Shown: piece by piece, positions 8,152-10,446 of the stretch | Numbering within the stretch: position 1 is the first letter of the stretch | How the letters are laid out: every line of letters starts with the position of its first letter | Origin: Pavlovales sp. CCMP2436 | Lineage: Eukaryota; Haptophyta; Pavlovophyceae; Pavlovales | Assembly: GCA_026770615.1 (NCBI GenBank) | Contig: MU631540.1 | Location: 27,317 to 37,762 of the forward strand | Direction: 5' to 3' | Length of the DNA stretch: 10,446 nucleotides | Position numbers and translations under genes: made by a program | The notes under the pieces: generated by a model | Told to the model about the DNA's origin: nothing | The model's database searches: none | The model's input: only the letters and a program-made list of their open reading frames with translations

Positions 8152-8241
8152 AGTGGTGGGCCTCCAGCTTGCGCTGAAGGTACCTGCTGGCACGGCGGAT
8201 TCACTCGCGAGAGTGACGTCGTTATGAACCGACGGCGTTGA
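8152..8241 (+). pseudogene. Unidentified repeated coding fragment, left copy (truncated, frameshifted)
   Basis: The frame starting at 8152 reads SGG, ends with GGFTRESDVVMNRRR, and has a TGA at 8239-8241. It matches the right copy on the opposite strand (8666-8758). Upstream of the SGG motif, similarity seems to continue in another frame (KDVFLS against YDVTLFS), consistent with loss of one base in a T-rich run at about 8142-8150. Similarity also extends past the stop to about 8275 (AATAAATTATAATAAC against AGTAAATTATATAAAC). It lies about 110 bases upstream of the mutase start. I do not recognise the protein family. Confidence 0.6.
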
Positions 8242-8416
8242 GAGACGTGGGCGGAATAAATTATAATAACGTCGCTTACAGAATTTAGCAGCGGTTCTGT
8301 CGAAAGTTGTGTAATCACCCCGAGCTGACTAGGTGTAACCCACATATGCGTGAGTGTGACGCATTCGCAGCCACCGCTGCCCGCGCCACGCCACGCCGCG
8401 CAACTCGAGTTCTAAG

Positions 8417-8436
8417 ATTTGGGGTTCCACCCAAAT
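8417..8436. repeat. Perfect 7-bp stem with 6-nt loop
   Basis: ATTTGGG (8417-8423) pairs with CCCAAAT (8430-8436). It lies in the 8242-8665 spacer between the two inverted fragments. A second short inverted pair, ATGCGT/ACGCAT, occurs near 8346-8364. There is no gene in this spacer that I can support. Confidence 0.4.
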
Positions 8437-8665
8437 TCGGGCGCGGCCAAAGCCTGAAGGAGTGCCTTAGACCCTTATCCCGGAGCCTCCGATTGCACTC
8501 GAACGCGAGCCGATAGTTTTTGGTATTATATGACAAGAACAAAAAATCGCAATTTAAAACGCACTATTTATATTAATGTAAGGGGGTTCGGGCTGGCGGT
8601 ACGTTTCAAGTTCAAGTCAGGCTGATCTTAGCACTGTTTATATAATTTACTCCACTTGAGTCCTC

Positions 8666-8887
8666 TCATCGTCGTCGGTTCATAACGACGTCACTTTCGC
8701 AAGTGAACCCGCCATTCCAGCAAGTCTTCAGCTGCGCCTGAGCGGCTTGACCACCACTAAAAAGTGTTACATCGTATTTAAAAAAATTAACGGTGAAGTG
8801 CGTAGCGAGCGGCCCAAGAGCGCGGACGGCGGAATTATGCATGTCCACGTGCAGCGCGACGGACGCGCATACCGCCTTCCCTGCCAC
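8666..8887 (-). CDS. Unidentified protein fragment, right copy of the inverted repeated coding unit
   Basis: An open frame of 73 codons on the minus strand whose end, GGFTCESDVVMNRRR followed by TGA (8666-8668), is shared with the left copy on the plus strand. Over the last 20 codons the two copies differ in seven; five changes are silent third-position changes and two replace an amino acid. The only length difference nearby is one whole codon. That is the signature of a sequence once evolving as protein. The upstream part (containing VALHVDMHNSAV and NFFKYDVTLFSGG) is seen fully only here. There is no ATG at 8887 (an alternative codon opens the frame), so it is probably a 3' exon or fragment of a larger gene or mobile element. 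I do not recognise the family. Confidence 0.5.
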   Translation of the reverse strand: MAGKAVCASVALHVDMHNSAVRALGPLATHFTVNFFKYDVTLFSGGQAAQAQLKTCWNGGFTCESDVVMNRRR

Positions 8888-8988
8888 CCAGTATTTGTTT
8901 GTATTTTGAGCTGCCCGGTTTGGGGTACACCAGTAGAAATTAAAAATTAAAAAAATAATCCGTTACAGCCAGAGGGGAGCTCGGCGTC

Positions 8989-9000
8989 ATGGCGAAGTGA
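8989..9000 (+). other. Tiny upstream ORF (Met-Ala-Lys-stop)
   Basis: ATG GCG AAG TGA lies 67 bases before the receiver-protein ATG. Its TGA is in the frame of the main gene, so translation cannot start earlier in that frame without passing it. It matters only if the transcript starts upstream of 8989. Confidence 0.35.
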
Positions 9001-9022
9001 CGACCGAACGTACAGTACCGCC

Positions 9023-9038
9023 AGGGGAGTACTCCCCT
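9023..9038. promoter_or_regulatory. Perfect 16-bp palindrome in the leader/promoter of the receiver gene
   Basis: AGGGGAGTACTCCCCT reads the same on both strands and ends 28 bases before the ATG at 9067. A wider inverted pair is nested around it: AGAGGGGAG at 8971-8979 and CTCCCCTCT at 9032-9040, so two alternative stems are possible. It could be a dimeric regulator site or a 5'-UTR hairpin. Confidence 0.5.
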
Positions 9039-9066
9039 CTACGCGTGCTCACTTTCGGAGGTCGCG

Positions 9067-10416
9067 ATGGAGGCGGAGCTGGCCGAGCCGTCTTCCGCGC
9101 TGGTGGTGAGGGCCAACTTCCTCCGCAGGCGTGACTTTGTCTCATCGTCCCTGCACGTGCTGCTCGTGTGCGTCGACGCGACCGAGCGCTTCGTGCTGAC
9201 GAGCCGACTCAAGGCGTTGCACTACCACGTCACGGCGGTCGGCGACCACCGAACGGCCTTCGCAATTCTTGCGGGCAGTCAGCCCGAGGCGAAGCGTTCG
9301 GCGCCCGCGCCCTCGTTCCAGCTGCTGATAGTTGCCATCGCGGTGCGAGAGGGCTCGGTCGAGCCTGCCCTGACGCTGCTGCGTTGGTGCAGCACGCGCA
9401 TCAACCTGCGTGAGCTCGCGGTCGTGGTCACCTCCGACTCCAGCCCCATCGAGCTGTTGGTGGAGTGCTTTCGTGCGGGGGCCTCTGATTATATCCACAC
9501 GCCCGCCACCGAAGCCGAGTTACTGCACCTGCCCTCCGCAGTCAAGCGGAAGCAGTCGGTGCGCGACTCGCGCAGTAGCGAAGCGCCCAACGCCGGCTGC
9601 CGCACCGTCACCACCATCCTCTTCCGCCGCTGGGCCTTCCCCGCGCGCGACGCGCACGTGAGCGCCGACGTGGAGCAGGGCGCTGGCTCAACCGCAGCGG
9701 CCATCAAGGAGGCGGCAGCGGAGTCGGCGCTGGCAGCAGTGGCGGCGGAGAAGGCGGCCGAGGACGAGAAGAGCGGCAAGCGTGTGGTGGCGGGCGCGTC
9801 GGCGGAACGCACACCTGCTGGGGTGAGCACGGCGCTGGCGGTGCGGCAATCGCTCCGTGCCCTCTCCGCCAAGATCGCTACCATCTCCGAGCGCTTTCCC
9901 ATCCTCCCCATGCCCGGCGCAGACGCACCGGCAACAGCCGACGGCGAGTCGCGCTCGTCGCCGTCCAAGCCATTACTGCTCACGCGCCCGGCGCCGCATG
10001 CGCCGCGCCCGGGCTCGGCGCACGCGGCGCTGGGCACGGGGATCTCGGCCGGCCCGCTCGGCGAGGGGTTCGAGCCGCCGGACGTGAACGTACTGGTGGT
10101 CGAACGCGAGGGGTTGCGCGGACTCAACGCGGAGGCGGCACTGCGCACGCTCGGCTTCGTGCGCGTGCTGCACTGCCGCTCCGTCCAAGCCGCAATTGCA
10201 GCGCACGAGCAGGCAGTGGCCGGCGCGCGCAAGGCAGATCGCTCGGGCAGCGGGCCGATGGTGACGGGGTACGTGGGCGGCTTCCACGCGGTACTCGTCG
10301 ACGTGACGCGCGACGAGGCGGGTGCCCAGATGCTTGTGCGCGAGCTGACGGAGCGCAACCTGCTCCTGCCCGTGGTGGCGCTGTGCGAGTCCAAGGACAG
10401 CGCCAACGTCGTCAAG
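9067..10416 (+). CDS. Protein with two receiver-like domains (pseudo-receiver then receiver), first exon, partial
   Basis: A 450-codon open frame with no stop before the window edge; the gene is incomplete. Residues 29-160 resemble a CheY-like receiver, closest in style to plant PRR domains: HVLLVCVDATERF strand, AVVVTSD (118-124), FRAGASDYIHTP (135-146). The phospho-acceptor position is Ala90 (in LLIVAIAV), the usual Lys is Thr145, and only one Asp (37) of the acid pocket is present, so it should not be phosphorylated. Residues 165-335 are an Ala/Pro-rich linker with a possible Ala/Glu-rich helix (210-235). Residues 340-450 start a second receiver: VNVLVVERE, a candidate phospho-acceptor Asp412 in AVLVDVTRDE, and LPVVALCES (434-442). 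The ATG has G at -3 and +4; an in-frame TGA lies at 8998. The exon probably ends at AAG|GTAGAC (10416/10417). Output domain and exact role are unknown. Confidence 0.72.
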
Positions 10417-10446
10417 GTAGACCCTTCCTCCCCCTCCCCCCCTTCC
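10417..10446 (+). other. Start of a probable intron (donor GTAGAC), cut by the window edge
   Basis: AAG|GTAGAC is followed by an almost pure C/T run to the end of the window. The preceding residues (ESKDSANVVK) reach the point where a receiver normally continues with an alpha-helix containing an Ala-Gly-Ala motif, whereas reading through gives only Pro and Ser. The C-rich body resembles the mutase intron. Confidence 0.6.

Noticed and set aside
8144..8765. A complete DNA transposon with the inverted fragments as terminal repeats
   Set aside because: The shared unit behaves as a coding end with a stop, no target-site duplication is visible, and the interior has no transposase, so a bounded element is not shown.
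9489..10415. Long minus-strand open frame (308 codons) opposite the receiver gene
   Set aside because: Its product is Ser/Ala/Arg low-complexity with no domain; the plus-strand frame has receiver motifs, a good start and a splice donor. It is the antisense shadow of a GC-rich exon.
1..10446. tRNA, rRNA or spliceosomal RNA genes
   Set aside because: I looked for cloverleaf signatures and known RNA cores and saw none; weak GTTC-like matches near 5170 and 8590 do not fold.

Overview
The window looks like nuclear DNA of a eukaryotic microalga. The clues are GC-rich coding regions set in AT-rich or repeat-filled spacers, GT-AG introns with pyrimidine-rich (often C-rich) tracts, a galactofuranose-pathway enzyme with a membrane anchor, and a plant-PRR-like receiver protein. 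A haptophyte-like alga would fit, but nothing in the sequence proves the lineage. No rRNA, tRNA, CRISPR array or bacterial-style operon was recognised.

Layout. Positions 1-475 hold no recognisable gene. Positions 476-2016 (minus strand) carry a decayed Tc1/mariner-type DD34E transposase gene. Its homology can be followed across two predicted introns, one frameshift and three in-frame stops. Positions 2017-3440 are non-coding: CCAAT-containing repeats, a 27-bp-arm inverted repeat, a cluster of alternating GTCACT palindromes, GC-rich hairpins and a CT-rich tract. Positions 3442-4383 (plus) are an intronless-looking 2-oxoglutarate/Fe(II) dioxygenase of the prolyl-4-hydroxylase-like group. Positions 4384-6275 are a gene-free spacer with a dispersed G-rich repeat family and an (AT)n microsatellite. 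Positions 6276-8044 (minus) are a two-exon UDP-galactopyranose mutase with an N-terminal membrane anchor. Positions 8045-9066 separate that gene from the next. They contain two tail-to-tail copies of an unidentified coding-like repeat and a set of palindromes. From 9067 to a likely splice donor at 10417 (plus) runs the first exon of a protein with two receiver-like domains, the first lacking its phospho-acceptor. The gene continues past the window.

The three intact genes (dioxygenase, mutase, receiver protein) do not form an obvious pathway. The mutase would supply UDP-galactofuranose for glycans, the dioxygenase probably hydroxylates a protein or small substrate, and the receiver protein is a signalling or regulatory component. 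The most unusual items are the inverted pair of coding-like repeats at 8152-8241 and 8666-8887, the intron-bearing mariner relic, the anchored mutase, and the pseudo-receiver/receiver protein.
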